From JAWLBY01 sp041687455 (GTDB taxonomy: Bacteria; Pseudomonadota; Gammaproteobacteria; Xanthomonadales; Xanthomonadaceae), in NCBI GenBank assembly GCA_041687455.1, contig JAWLBY010000029.1:1-41837 (forward strand): a stretch of DNA of 41,837 bases, written 5' to 3'. Below the pieces are notes generated by a model. That model had not been told where the DNA came from. It saw nothing but the letters and a program-made list of their open reading frames with translations, and did no database searches. Shown here one piece after another: positions 1 to 7,693 of the stretch. The translations under genes and the position numbers were made by a program. Within the stretch, counting starts at the first letter, position 1, and each line of letters opens with the position of its first letter.

Positions 1-78
1 ACCGCTGCCTGGGCACTGGTCCGAAACCCGGCGCAGTACGACGGAAGCAAGCTGTTCGCAACCCTCGAAACCGCTTGA
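1..78 (+). CDS. C-terminal end of an unidentified protein (5' part outside window)
   Basis: Frame 1 is open from the first base to a TGA at 76-78 and encodes 25 residues ending KLFATLETA. The codons are GC-rich like those of the neighbouring genes, so this is probably the end of a real gene. Too little is present to name a family. Confidence 0.5.
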   Translation, partial: TAAWALVRNPAQYDGSKLFATLETA

Positions 79-96
79 CGGGGAACAGAGTGTCTA

Positions 97-146
97 CAGA
101 GTGCGGGATGCATGCAGCTCGCAGAGTGCGCGATGCATGCAGCTCG
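97..146. repeat. 25-bp direct tandem duplication
   Basis: Two adjacent 25-bp units (97-121 and 122-146) differ at one base; each contains GATGCATGCAGCTCG. They lie just after the first gene. No coding or regulatory role is visible. Confidence 0.8.
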
Positions 147-238
147 TCGAGCAGATCGGCGACTGGCCGTTCTGGAATGCGGTGTGGCTCGAAGATCGGC
201 GGGGCCGGCAGCACGGTAGGGGTGCGCCAGCGGGCCAG

Positions 239-327
239 GTAGGAGGGGCTTCAGCCCCGACCGCGCGGCATGGTTGTTCCGCGCGGCTGAATGTTGGCTG
301 CCGGTCGGGGCTGAAGCCCCTAATACA
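239..327. repeat. Inverted pair of GTAG-type palindromes (REP/BIME-like)
   Basis: GTAGGAGGGGCTTCAGCCCC at 239-258 is followed by its inverse, GTCGGGGCTGAAGCCCC, at about 304-320. Each copy is a small hairpin (GGGGCTTCAGCCCC) and the pair can fold on itself. The family resembles the GTAG palindromes (SMAG) known from Stenotrophomonas. With the tandem duplication upstream it fills the gap between the first gene and yceH (79-362), where no gene is seen. Confidence 0.85.
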
Positions 328-362
328 GGGGAGGCCCGGCCTGCCGGAATCTCCGGGGTGAC

Positions 363-1004
363 TCAGCCCGCCAACTGCCGGAGCACCTCTTCCAGCGCCG
401 CCACCCGTGCCTCCAGTTCATCGACTCGCGCAGCCAGTCCGCCAGCGCCACCGGCCGCCGCAGTCTCGCCACGCTGCGCCTGCAGCGCCGCGACATCGAC
501 CGGACCCGACAGCAGATGCATGTAGCGATCCTCGCGCTGGCCGGCGCCCTTCGGAATGCGCACCGCGAGCGGCGCGTCGCGTTCTATCAGCCGGTCGAGG
601 CAGTGCTTCAGGTCGTCGATGTCGGTGAACTTCGCCAGCCGGTCGGTACGCGACAGGATTTCGCTGGCGGTCTGCGGTCCGCGCAGCATCAGCACGGTCA
701 GCGCCGCCTGCTGTTGCCGGGTGAGGCTGAAGGCGTCGGCCATCCGGTGTTCCCAGCGCTGCGCGCGGGCGCCGTGCTGGCTGCGTACCAGGTGGCGATG
801 CTCCATGCCGCGCAGTGCATGGCCGACCTCGCCGAGCGACACGTTCATGACCGGTTCGCGGCTGGTCTTCTGGTTGCAGGCGAGCAGCAGCGCGTTCTCG
901 GTCAGCGGGTACTGTTCCGGTGTCGTCGCCTCCTTCTCGACCAGGCTGGCGAGTACACGGGCTTCGATCGGATCGAGCTGCGGGAAGGGCGTGGCATCGT
1001 TCAT
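363..1004 (-). CDS. yceH: YceH family protein (DUF480)
   Basis: 213 residues, close to the roughly 215 of E. coli YceH. The start at 1004 (MNDATPFPQLDPIEARVLAS) is chosen because the family begins this way; the frame extends 25 residues further but with no family similarity. Family landmarks are EKEATTPEQYPLTENAL, CNQKTSREPVMN near residues 40-50, and RIPKGAGQREDRYMHLLSG. The family has a duplicated winged-helix fold. A C-terminal heptad stretch (VDELEARVAALEEVL) suggests a short coiled coil. The molecular role is not established. It is divergent from yheS with about 100 bp between the start codons. Confidence 0.9.
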   Translation of the reverse strand: MNDATPFPQLDPIEARVLASLVEKEATTPEQYPLTENALLLACNQKTSREPVMNVSLGEVGHALRGMEHRHLVRSQHGARAQRWEHRMADAFSLTRQQQAALTVLMLRGPQTASEILSRTDRLAKFTDIDDLKHCLDRLIERDAPLAVRIPKGAGQREDRYMHLLSGPVDVAALQAQRGETAAAGGAGGLAARVDELEARVAALEEVLRQLAG

Positions 1005-1093
1005 CGGCGGTCTCGGCAGGTCGACGGGGACAGGCGGTCGGGCGCACACGATACCGCAGCGCCGAAGGCCCCACTGCAACGCCGCCGAACGCG

Positions 1094-1099
1094 TACACT
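1094..1099 (+). promoter_or_regulatory. Candidate -10 hexamer of yheS, next to the start codon
   Basis: TACACT is followed by 9 nt and then the ATG at 1109. A start site 7-10 nt past the hexamer would fall at or next to the ATG, giving a leaderless or nearly leaderless transcript. No Shine-Dalgarno sequence lies between. No good -35 is visible. Confidence 0.45.
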
Positions 1100-1108
1100 T
1101 CGCGCCCC

Positions 1109-3163
1109 ATGATCACGCTGAAGAACTTCGCCCTGCGCCGCGGCGAGCGGTTGCTGCTGTCGAACGTCGACCTCGCCCTGCACGACGGATGGCGGATCGG
1201 CGTGGTCGGCCGCAACGGCTGCGGCAAGTCCTCGCTGTTCGCCGTGCTGATGGGCGAGCTGGAACCCGATGCCGGCGATCTCGACCGGCCGGCCGGCCTG
1301 CGCATCGCCAGCGTCGCGCAGGAAACGCCGGCTCTGCCCGACGCGGCGATCGACTACGTGCTCGGCGGCGATGTCGAGCTCGCGGCGGCGTTGCAGGCCG
1401 AGAGTGACGCGACTGCGCGCGGCGACCACGAAGCCGCCGCGGTCGCGCACCAGCGCATCGAGGCGTTGAACGGCTACGACGGCCGCGCCCGCGCCGGGCG
1501 GCTGCTGCACGGCCTCGGTTTCGCCGCATCGACCCACGAGCGGCCGGTCGCGAGCTTCTCCGGCGGCTGGCGCGTGCGCTTGAACCTGGCCCGCGCGCTG
1601 ATGGCGCCGTCCGACCTGCTGCTGCTCGACGAGCCGACCAACCATCTCGACCTCGATGCGGTGCTGTGGCTCGAGCAGTGGCTGCTGCGCTATCCGGGCA
1701 TGCTGCTGCTGATCTCGCACGACCGCGAATTCCTCGACGGCGTCTGCAGCCACATCGTGCATCTGCACGACGGCCGCGCGAAGCTGTACGCCGGCGACTA
1801 CACGAGCTTCGAGCGCCAGCGCGCCGAGCAGCTCAGGCAGCAGCAGATCGCGCACGAGAAGGAGCAGGTCGAGCGCGAACACCTGCAGAAGTTCATCGAC
1901 CGCTTCCGTGCCAAGGCCAGCAAGGCGAAACAGGCGCAGTCGCGGATGAAGCGGCTGGAGAAGCTGGCCGGCACCGAGGCGGTGCGGGCCGAGTCGCCGT
2001 TTCGGTTCGCGTTTCCGACCGCCGAGCACCTGCCGAGCCCGCTGCTGCGGCTCGACGGCGTCGATGCTGGGTACCGCCCCTGTAGGAGCCGCTTCAGCGG
2101 CGACCTGCGACGCGATGACGCCGATCCGGCCCGCATCGGTTCGGTCGGACAGGCTGTCGATGTCGAGAATCCGGATGCCATCGCATTGGCCGAATCGCCG
2201 GTCGGGGCTGAAGCCCCTCCTACCGTGGTGCTGCGCGGGGTCAAGTTCGGGCTGGAACCCGGCGACCGCGTCGCGCTGCTCGGCCCGAACGGCGCCGGCA
2301 AGTCGACGTTGGTCAAGACGATCGTCGGCGAGCTGCCGCTGCTCGCCGGCGAGCGCATGCTGCATCCGGACGCGAAGATCGGCTACTTCGCCCAGCACAC
2401 CGTCGAAGCGCTGCAGGCCGGCCATTCGCCCATCGAGCACCTGGTTCAGATCGCGCCGAAGACGTCCGAGCAGGTGTTGCGCAACTTCCTCGGTCGCTGG
2501 AACTTTCCCGGCGACCGCGCGTTCGAGCCGGTCGACGGTTTCTCCGGCGGTGAGCGCGCGCGGCTCGCGCTGGCGCTGATCGCCTGGACCGAGCCGAACC
2601 TGCTGTTGCTCGATGAGCCGACCAACCACCTCGACATGGACATGCGCGAAGCGCTGGCCGAAGCGCTGGCGGAGTTCGACGGCGCGTTGGTGCTGGTCAG
2701 CCACGACCGCCACCTGATCGGCATGGTCTGCGATCGCTTCTGGCGCGTTGCCGACGGCGTCGTGCAATCGTTCGACGGCGATCTCGACGAATACGCCGCG
2801 TGGCTGCGGCGCCGCGATCGCAGCGAGGTCGCGGGTGCCGCACCGGCTGCCGGCGGGACCGCGACGTCGGTCAGCGATTCGGCATCGGCGAAGGACCGCC
2901 GCCGGCAGGCCGCCGAGCAGCGCGAGCGCGAGCGGCCGCTGCGCAACCGGCTGAAGGTCATCGAGCAGGCGATGGCGAAGCTCGACGCGGAATTGGCCGG
3001 GATCGAGCAGCGGCTGGCCGATCCTGCACTGTACGAGGAATCCGCCGCCGAAGCGGCGAAGCTCGCGCAGCGACAGGGCGTGCTGCGCGGCGAGAAGGAG
3101 ACGCTCGAGTTCGAATGGCTGGAACTGTACGAAGCGATCGAGGCGGCGGGGGCGGCGTCGTAG
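1109..3163 (+). CDS. yheS: ABC-F family ATPase YheS with an internal repeat-derived insertion
   Basis: 684 residues; E. coli YheS has about 637. ABC-F proteins lack membrane segments and act on the ribosome as translation factors. Two ABC domains are visible. The first has Walker A GRNGCGKSS, signature FSGGWRVRL and Walker B LLLLDEPTNHLD; the second has GPNGAGKST, FSGGERARL and LLLLDEPTNHLDMDM. The interdomain linker carries FIDRFRAKASKAKQAQSR and the C-terminus is a charged coiled coil. The start MITLKNFALRRGERLLL matches the family; a longer upstream frame is ignored. The excess length lies at residues 323-372, between GY and VVLRGV at the start of the second ABC domain. There a pair of GTAG palindromes has been inserted without breaking the frame. 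Both ATPase cores are intact, so the protein may still work; whether the loop is tolerated is unknown. Confidence 0.92.
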   Translation: MITLKNFALRRGERLLLSNVDLALHDGWRIGVVGRNGCGKSSLFAVLMGELEPDAGDLDRPAGLRIASVAQETPALPDAAIDYVLGGDVELAAALQAESDATARGDHEAAAVAHQRIEALNGYDGRARAGRLLHGLGFAASTHERPVASFSGGWRVRLNLARALMAPSDLLLLDEPTNHLDLDAVLWLEQWLLRYPGMLLLISHDREFLDGVCSHIVHLHDGRAKLYAGDYTSFERQRAEQLRQQQIAHEKEQVEREHLQKFIDRFRAKASKAKQAQSRMKRLEKLAGTEAVRAESPFRFAFPTAEHLPSPLLRLDGVDAGYRPCRSRFSGDLRRDDADPARIGSVGQAVDVENPDAIALAESPVGAEAPPTVVLRGVKFGLEPGDRVALLGPNGAGKSTLVKTIVGELPLLAGERMLHPDAKIGYFAQHTVEALQAGHSPIEHLVQIAPKTSEQVLRNFLGRWNFPGDRAFEPVDGFSGGERARLALALIAWTEPNLLLLDEPTNHLDMDMREALAEALAEFDGALVLVSHDRHLIGMVCDRFWRVADGVVQSFDGDLDEYAAWLRRRDRSEVAGAAPAAGGTATSVSDSASAKDRRRQAAEQRERERPLRNRLKVIEQAMAKLDAELAGIEQRLADPALYEESAAEAAKLAQRQGVLRGEKETLEFEWLELYEAIEAAGAAS
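2075..2224. repeat. GTAG palindrome pair inside yheS, kept in frame
   Basis: The first copy starts at GTAG 2082 (GTAGGAGCCGCTTCAGCGGC) and the inverted copy lies at 2201-2223 (GTCGGGGCTGAAGCCCC then TCCTAC). About 95 bp lies between them. The excess is exactly 150 nt (50 codons). It is translated as RPCRSRFSGD ... SPVGAEAPPT, the second half being the usual read-through of this palindrome. The two copies are different variants of the family. Confidence 0.9.
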
Positions 3164-3196
3164 ACGCACGCGCTGTTGTCACCATCGTCGCAGCCT

Positions 3197-3296
3197 NNNN
3201 NNNNNNNNNNNNNNNNNNNNNNNNNNNNNNNNNNNNNNNNNNNNNNNNNNNNNNNNNNNNNNNNNNNNNNNNNNNNNNNNNNNNNNNNNNNNNNNN
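3197..3296. other. Assembly gap (100 N)
   Basis: Exactly 100 undetermined bases, the usual placeholder for a scaffold join of unknown size. The right flank is an 8-bp tandem array and the left flank ends GCAGCCT, so the true array probably extends into the gap. Confidence 0.98.
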
Positions 3297-3403
3297 GCGA
3301 GCCTGCGAGCCTGCGAGCCTGCGAGCCTGCGAGCCTGCGAGCCTGCGAGCCTGCGAGCCTGCGAGCCTGCGAGCCTGCGAGCCTGCGAGCCTGCGAGCCT
3401 GCG
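3297..3403. repeat. 8-bp tandem array (GCGAGCCT) beside the gap
   Basis: About 13 nearly perfect copies of GCGAGCCT run from the gap to a GTAG palindrome pair. The array is open in several frames (EPASLRAC repeats) but has no start signal, so it is not treated as coding. True copy number is unknown because of the gap. Confidence 0.92.
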
Positions 3404-3465
3404 GTCGGGGCTGAAGCCCCTCCTACAGGAGCGCGGCCCTGTAGGAGGGGCTTCAGCCCCGACCG
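3404..3465. repeat. Inverted pair of GTAG palindromes
   Basis: GGTCGGGGCTGAAGCCCC followed by TCCTAC, then about 14 bp, then TGTAGGAGGGGCTTCAGCCC CGACC in inverse orientation. The two copies are near-perfect reverse complements and can form one long hairpin. They lie between yheS and the FmdB gene. The rest of this intergenic region (3466-3587) holds no recognised element. Confidence 0.9.
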
Positions 3466-3587
3466 GCAGCCCACCGGCGTCCGAGTGCTTCCCGATACCG
3501 CGCAGCGCACCGCCCATCACCCGTACTCTTGAATTCGCCCGCTGCGCCCCCAAACTGCGCTAGTCCAACGCATCACCGGTAGCCGCC

Positions 3588-3893
3588 ATGCCGATCTACG
3601 CCTTCGAATGCACCCACTGCGGCCACAGCTTCGACCGCCTGCAGAAACTGTCCGATCCCGACCCGACGACCTGCCCCTCGTGCGCCACCGAGGCGCTGCG
3701 CCGGCAGATCACCGCGCCGGCGTTCCGTCTGGCCGGCAGCGGCTGGTACGAGACCGATTTCAAGAAGGACGGCGACAAGAAGCGCAACCTGGTCGACGGC
3801 GGCGGTGACAGCAAGCCGGCCGGCAGCGACAGCAAGCCCGAGGCCGCACCGGCCAAGCCGGACAGCAAGCCGGCCACGGCCGCGGCGACCTGA
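3588..3893 (+). CDS. FmdB family zinc-ribbon protein
   Basis: 101 residues. The N-terminal 45 residues are a zinc ribbon: MPIYAFECTHCGHSFDRLQK with CTHC, then CPSC near residue 30. This is the FmdB/CxxC_CXXC_SSSS domain. The middle has GSGWYETDFKK, also typical of the family. The tail (residues 65-101) is low-complexity, rich in Lys, Ser, Pro and Ala, and likely unstructured. The family is often found near aspS in proteobacteria; aspS is two genes downstream here. The exact role is unknown; a nucleic-acid or metal-linked regulatory function is only a family-level guess. Confidence 0.88.
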   Translation: MPIYAFECTHCGHSFDRLQKLSDPDPTTCPSCATEALRRQITAPAFRLAGSGWYETDFKKDGDKKRNLVDGGGDSKPAGSDSKPEAAPAKPDSKPATAAAT

Positions 3894-3950
3894 TCGCGTC
3901 CGATCGTTCCCGTCCGCCCGGCGCGCTTGCGCCGCGGCGGCGGACGGCGC

Positions 3951-3956
3951 TAGGGT
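3951..3956 (+). promoter_or_regulatory. Candidate -10 hexamer of the lipoprotein gene
   Basis: TAGGGT (a TAnnnT hexamer) is followed by 7 nt and the ATG at 3964. Transcription would start at about the ATG itself. No ribosome binding site is visible between. Confidence 0.35.
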
Positions 3957-3963
3957 CGGCCGT

Positions 3964-4602
3964 ATGAACCGATCCCTGCTGTGCCTCATTCCGCTGCTCC
4001 TTGCCGGCTGCCAGCCGCCGGCCCCTCCGATGTCGCCGGCACCGTCCGCGCCGACAGCACCGGCTGCGGTCGATCCGTCGCCGGCCGATGCCTTCATGGT
4101 GGCGATCGCCGGCCACTGCGGTCAGGCCTTCGCCGGTCGGATCGTCGCCGATGAGCCGCCGCCGACCGGCCCCGACGCCTTCGCCGGCAAGCCGCTGGTC
4201 ATGCATGTCCGCGAATGCGGCGCCGACGAGCTGAAGATCCCGTTCCATGTCGGCGATGACCGCTCGCGCACCTGGGTGCTGACCCGGCAGCCCGACGGCC
4301 TGCGGCTCAAGCACGATCACCGGCACGAGGACGGCAGCAGCGACGCCGTCACGATGTACGGCGGTGACAGCGTCGACGCCGGCACGGCGCACCGCCAGGC
4401 GTTCCCGGTCGACGCCGAGTCGATCGCGATGTTCGAACGCGAAGGGCTGAGCGCGTCGGTCAGCAACACCTGGGCGATCGAGATCGATTCGGGCCAGCAG
4501 TTCGTCTACGAACTGTCGCGGCCGGGCGGCCGACTGTTCCGGGTCGCGTTCGATCTGAGCGCGCCGGTCGAACCGCCGCCGGCGCCGTGGGGACACGAAT
4601 AG
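3964..4602 (+). CDS. Hypothetical secreted lipoprotein
   Basis: 212 residues. The N-terminus MNRSLLCLIPLLLAGC is a clear lipoprotein signal, with LLAGC as lipobox and Cys16 as the acylated residue. A Pro/Ala/Ser-rich spacer to about residue 45 would lift the domain off the membrane. The folded part contains CGQAFAGR, HVRECGADELKIPFHVG, GLRLKHDHRHEDGS and FVYELSRPGGRLFRV; this pattern recurs in uncharacterised Xanthomonad lipoproteins. No enzyme motif is seen. It follows the FmdB gene by 70 bp with its own possible -10. The start at 3964 is set by the signal peptide; the frame upstream is Arg-rich read-through. Confidence 0.8.
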   Translation: MNRSLLCLIPLLLAGCQPPAPPMSPAPSAPTAPAAVDPSPADAFMVAIAGHCGQAFAGRIVADEPPPTGPDAFAGKPLVMHVRECGADELKIPFHVGDDRSRTWVLTRQPDGLRLKHDHRHEDGSSDAVTMYGGDSVDAGTAHRQAFPVDAESIAMFEREGLSASVSNTWAIEIDSGQQFVYELSRPGGRLFRVAFDLSAPVEPPPAPWGHE

Positions 4603-4631
4603 ACCGCAGCGGCGGTCGAATGCCCGAACGA

Positions 4632-4655
4632 AAGCGCCGGCACGGGCCGGCGCTT
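4632..4655. terminator. Strong hairpin between convergent genes
   Basis: AAGCGCCGGC and GCCGGCGCTT form a perfect 10-bp stem with a 4-nt loop. It lies between the stops of the lipoprotein gene (4602) and the DUF3011 gene (4678). No T-run follows on either strand, so it is a terminator-like hairpin rather than a classical intrinsic terminator. Confidence 0.55.
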
Positions 4656-4677
4656 CGTCAAGCCTGACGGGAAGGGC

Positions 4678-5628
4678 TCAGCGTGCGCCGAACCGCCCGC
4701 GGCAGCCGCGATCGACCCACAGCCCTTCCCGCGTGTAGCCCCAGCTCCGGCCCTCGATGCACGGCGAGCTGGAAAACTGTTCGATCAGGTAGGGCCGGCC
4801 GGCCCGATCGTCCCAGGCGCAGGTCCGATAGCGGCCGTCCTCGCTGGCGCAGGTCACGCTGTAGTCGAAGCCGGGCCGACCTGTTGTCGGCAGGCCGCGG
4901 CCCGGCGGCACGCCGCGACCGGGTACCACCGCGAACGCCGCACGGCAGCCGCGGTTGACCCAGACTTCGCCCGGCCGCCAGCCCCAGGTCTGGCCTTCGA
5001 TGCAGGGCGCGTTGGAATACTGCTCGACGATCTGGACCGGGCCGTCAAACGGCAGCGCGCAACGGCGCCGGCGCCCTTCGCGGCTTTCGCAGACGACCAC
5101 GTCGGAGGCGACCGGCCGGGCACGGACGTCCTCGCGGAAGCGTCCGCGGCAACCGCGGTCGACCCAGATCACGTCGCGCCTCTGGCCCCAGGTCGAACCC
5201 TCGATGCAGCGCACCGCCGAGAACTGTTCGCTGAGCACCGCCGCGCCGCGGAACGGCTTCGGACATTCGTTGTAGCGTTCGTTGACGCTCGAACAGATCA
5301 CCTCGCGGGCACGCCAGTCGGCCACCGGCGGTGCCCACGGTCGGCCGCGGCCACCGCCGCCGAGCGACTCGGCAATGTCCTGCTTGATCCGGCTGAAACT
5401 CCAGCCCGAATCGATCTGGTCCAGATAGAACTCGAGCTGGTCGTCGGGAATGCGTCGGCCGCCGGACTGCTCGGAGTACTCGCGCTCGATCACGCGGACC
5501 CGATCGCGGACTTCGAGCCGGCGCAGGTCTTCCGGGGCGTACGCCTTGGCGCCGACCTGCGCATGGGCGATGCCGGCGAACATCACGAGGCTGAGGCAGA
5601 ACAACGCAAAACGCAGGACCCTGGTCAT
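4678..5628 (-). CDS. Secreted protein with three DUF3011 repeats
   Basis: 316 residues. A Sec signal peptide (MTRVLRFALFCLSLVMFAGIAHA, cleavage after AHA) sets the start at 5628. It is preceded by an AGGAAA ribosome site, with TATGCT at 5659-5664 (minus strand) as a candidate -10. After a helical N-domain come three homologous units of about 60 residues. Each starts with a Cys strand (VICSS, VVCES, VTCAS), then Q-x-S-x2-x-CIEG-x-(T/S)WG, and ends WVDRGCRGRF or WVNRGCRAAF. These are DUF3011 repeats. Each unit has about four conserved Cys, so disulfides in the periplasm or outside are likely. Function unknown. Confidence 0.85.
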   Translation of the reverse strand: MTRVLRFALFCLSLVMFAGIAHAQVGAKAYAPEDLRRLEVRDRVRVIEREYSEQSGGRRIPDDQLEFYLDQIDSGWSFSRIKQDIAESLGGGGRGRPWAPPVADWRAREVICSSVNERYNECPKPFRGAAVLSEQFSAVRCIEGSTWGQRRDVIWVDRGCRGRFREDVRARPVASDVVVCESREGRRRRCALPFDGPVQIVEQYSNAPCIEGQTWGWRPGEVWVNRGCRAAFAVVPGRGVPPGRGLPTTGRPGFDYSVTCASEDGRYRTCAWDDRAGRPYLIEQFSSSPCIEGRSWGYTREGLWVDRGCRGRFGAR

Positions 5629-5726
5629 CGATCGCTTTCCTGTGGCTGACTCGGCCCGAGCATACCCGGGAAAACTGAACGGGCAATCCGTGCCACCCGG
5701 TTGCCGTTCAGCCCGCATCGGCTTTT

Positions 5727-5756
5727 TTGCCGCGGGGCCACTGCGCTTCGTAGAAT
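5727..5756 (+). promoter_or_regulatory. Candidate sigma-70 promoter of aspS
   Basis: TTGCCG (5727-5732), an 18-nt spacer and TAGAAT (5751-5756). A start near 5763 gives a leader of roughly 38 nt before the aspS ATG. The -35 matches the consensus in its first three bases. Confidence 0.45.
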
Positions 5757-5800
5757 TGCCGGCTTTGTCGGCCACCGGCCGATCCCTGCCCGGAGCGTTC

Positions 5801-7558
5801 ATGCGTACCCATTTCTGCGGTCTCGTCGACGAGACCCTGATCGGCCAGTCCGTCACCCTGTGCGGTTGGGTCGATGTCGCCCGCAACCTCGGCGGCGTCT
5901 GCTTCATCGACCTGCGCGACCACGAGGGCATCGTGCAGATCGTCGCCGAGCCGGAAAACCCGGCCTATCCGGTGGCCGCCGAACTCGGCTACGAGTTCTG
6001 CGTCGCGGTCACCGGCACGGTCCGCGCACGGCACAGCGTCAACGATCGGATCCGCAGCGGTCGGGTCGAAGTGCTGGCCGAATCGATCGAGATCCTGAAT
6101 CGCGCCGACGGCCTGCCGTACCACTTCCACGAGAATCCGGGCGAGGACCTGCGCCTGCGCTACCGCTACCTCGACCTGCGCCGGCCGGAAATGCAGCGCA
6201 CGATGCGCAAGCGGACCGCGCTGGTCCGCGCGCTGCGCCGCTACCTCGACGAGGCCGGCTTCCAGGACATCGAAACGCCGATCCTGACCAAGGCGACGCC
6301 GGAAGGCGCCCGCGACTACCTGGTGCCGTCGCGCGTGCATCCGGGCGAATTCTTTGCGCTGCCGCAGTCGCCGCAGTTGTTCAAGCAGTTGCTGATGATG
6401 GCCGGCTTCGACCGCTACTACCAGATCGCGCGCTGCTTCCGCGACGAGGACCTGCGGGCCGACCGCCAGCCGGAGTTCACCCAGCTCGACATGGAGTTCG
6501 CGTTCGTCTCCGAGAGCGACGTGCAGGATTTCGTCGAGCAGATGATCCGCTTCGTGTTTCGCACCGTGCAGGACGTCGAGCTGGCCGATCCGTTCCCGCG
6601 CATGACCTATGCCGAGGCGATGCGCCGTTATGGTTCCGACAAGCCCGACCTGCGCATCGACCTCGAGCTGGTCGACATCGCCGAGCAGGTCAAGGCGTGC
6701 GAGTTCAAGGTGTTCAGCGAGTGGGCGAACAACGTCGATGGCCGGGTCGCCGCGCTGCGGCTGCCGGGCGGCGGCACGCTGAGCCGCAAGCAGATCGACG
6801 AGGCGGCGGCTTACGCCGGCAGGTACGGCGCCAAGGGCCTGGCGTGGATGCGCATCGACGACCGCGCCAAGGGGCGTGACGGCATCAACTCGCCGATCGC
6901 GAAGTTCCTCGATGATGCGACGCTCGCTGTCGTGCTCGACAAGGTGGGTGCCGATAGCGGCGATCTACTGCTGTTCGGCGCCGGTCCGTACAAGACCGTC
7001 TGCGACTTCATGGGCGCGTTGCGGCTGAAGATGGGCCGCGACCTCGGCCGGGTCGAGAACGCGTGGCGACCGCTGTGGGTCACCGATTTCCCGATGTTCG
7101 AATGGGATGCCGACGAGCTGCGTTTCGTCGCGCTGCATCATCCGTTCACGGCGCCGTCGGTCGACGACATCGCCGACCTGCGCGCGAACGCGCGGACCGC
7201 GGTCAGCCGTGGCTACGACATGGTGCTGAACGGCAACGAGATCGGCGGCGGATCGATCCGCATCCATCGGCCCGACATGCAGAGCGCGGTGTTCGACCTG
7301 CTCGGCATCGAGGCCGACGAGGCGCGGGCCAAGTTCGGCTTCCTGCTCGATGCGCTGAAAATGGGCGCGCCGCCGCACGGTGGCATCGCGTTCGGCATCG
7401 ACCGGATCGCCGCGCTGATGGCCGGCACCGATTCGATCCGCGACGTGATCGCGTTCCCGAAGACGGCCTCGGCACAGTGCCTGCTGACCGACGCACCGTC
7501 GGCGGTTGGCGAGTCGCAGTTGAAGGAGCTGCACATCCGGACCGCGGTGGAGCAGTAG
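5801..7558 (+). CDS. aspS: Aspartyl-tRNA synthetase
   Basis: 585 residues, the usual length for the bacterial-type enzyme (about 590). It charges tRNA-Asp with aspartate in the cytoplasm. Residues 1-110 are the OB-fold anticodon-binding domain (MRTHFCGLVDETLIGQSV, CGWVDVARNLGGVCFIDLRD). Class II motifs follow: motif 2 FRDEDLRADRQPEFTQLD and motif 3 GIAFGIDRIAALM, with the bacterial GAD insertion domain between them. GNEIGGGSIRIH is also conserved. The start at 5801 matches family N-termini; upstream frame is not conserved. It is divergent from the DUF3011 gene and faces the M28 peptidase gene across a GTAG repeat pair. Whether it is discriminating or non-discriminating cannot be told here. 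Confidence 0.97.
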   Translation: MRTHFCGLVDETLIGQSVTLCGWVDVARNLGGVCFIDLRDHEGIVQIVAEPENPAYPVAAELGYEFCVAVTGTVRARHSVNDRIRSGRVEVLAESIEILNRADGLPYHFHENPGEDLRLRYRYLDLRRPEMQRTMRKRTALVRALRRYLDEAGFQDIETPILTKATPEGARDYLVPSRVHPGEFFALPQSPQLFKQLLMMAGFDRYYQIARCFRDEDLRADRQPEFTQLDMEFAFVSESDVQDFVEQMIRFVFRTVQDVELADPFPRMTYAEAMRRYGSDKPDLRIDLELVDIAEQVKACEFKVFSEWANNVDGRVAALRLPGGGTLSRKQIDEAAAYAGRYGAKGLAWMRIDDRAKGRDGINSPIAKFLDDATLAVVLDKVGADSGDLLLFGAGPYKTVCDFMGALRLKMGRDLGRVENAWRPLWVTDFPMFEWDADELRFVALHHPFTAPSVDDIADLRANARTAVSRGYDMVLNGNEIGGGSIRIHRPDMQSAVFDLLGIEADEARAKFGFLLDALKMGAPPHGGIAFGIDRIAALMAGTDSIRDVIAFPKTASAQCLLTDAPSAVGESQLKELHIRTAVEQ

Positions 7559-7588
7559 CGTCCCAGAGTCGCGAAAGCGCTTCACCCT

Positions 7589-7687
7589 GCAGGAGGGGCT
7601 TCAGCCCCGACAGCGAGGCACGAACGCGCGGCGCTGGATCACGGATGGCCGCCGGTCGGGGCTTGAAGCCCCCCCTACAAGGGGGGG
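7589..7687. repeat. Inverted GTAG-type pair between convergent genes
   Basis: GCAGGAGGGGCTTCAGCCCC (7589 on) is paired with GTCGGGGCTTGAAGCCCC CCCTAC ending near 7678, plus a G/C tract to 7687. One copy has GCAG for GTAG and the other carries an extra T and C, so the pair is drifting. It lies between aspS (stop 7558) and the M28 gene (stop 7694), where its hairpins could end transcription from both sides. Confidence 0.85.
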
Positions 7688-7693
7688 CTCCGG

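Noticed and set aside
1001..3169. Long minus-strand open frame antisense to yheS
   Set aside because: Arg/Gln/Leu-rich shadow of a GC-rich gene; no family motifs and the plus strand is clearly YheS.
3297..3403. CRISPR or coding repeat
   Set aside because: 8-bp contiguous units with no spacers and no gene context.
3176..3553. Open frames with EPASLRAC repeats across the gap
   Set aside because: They come from the GCGAGCCT array and N run; no start signal or homology.
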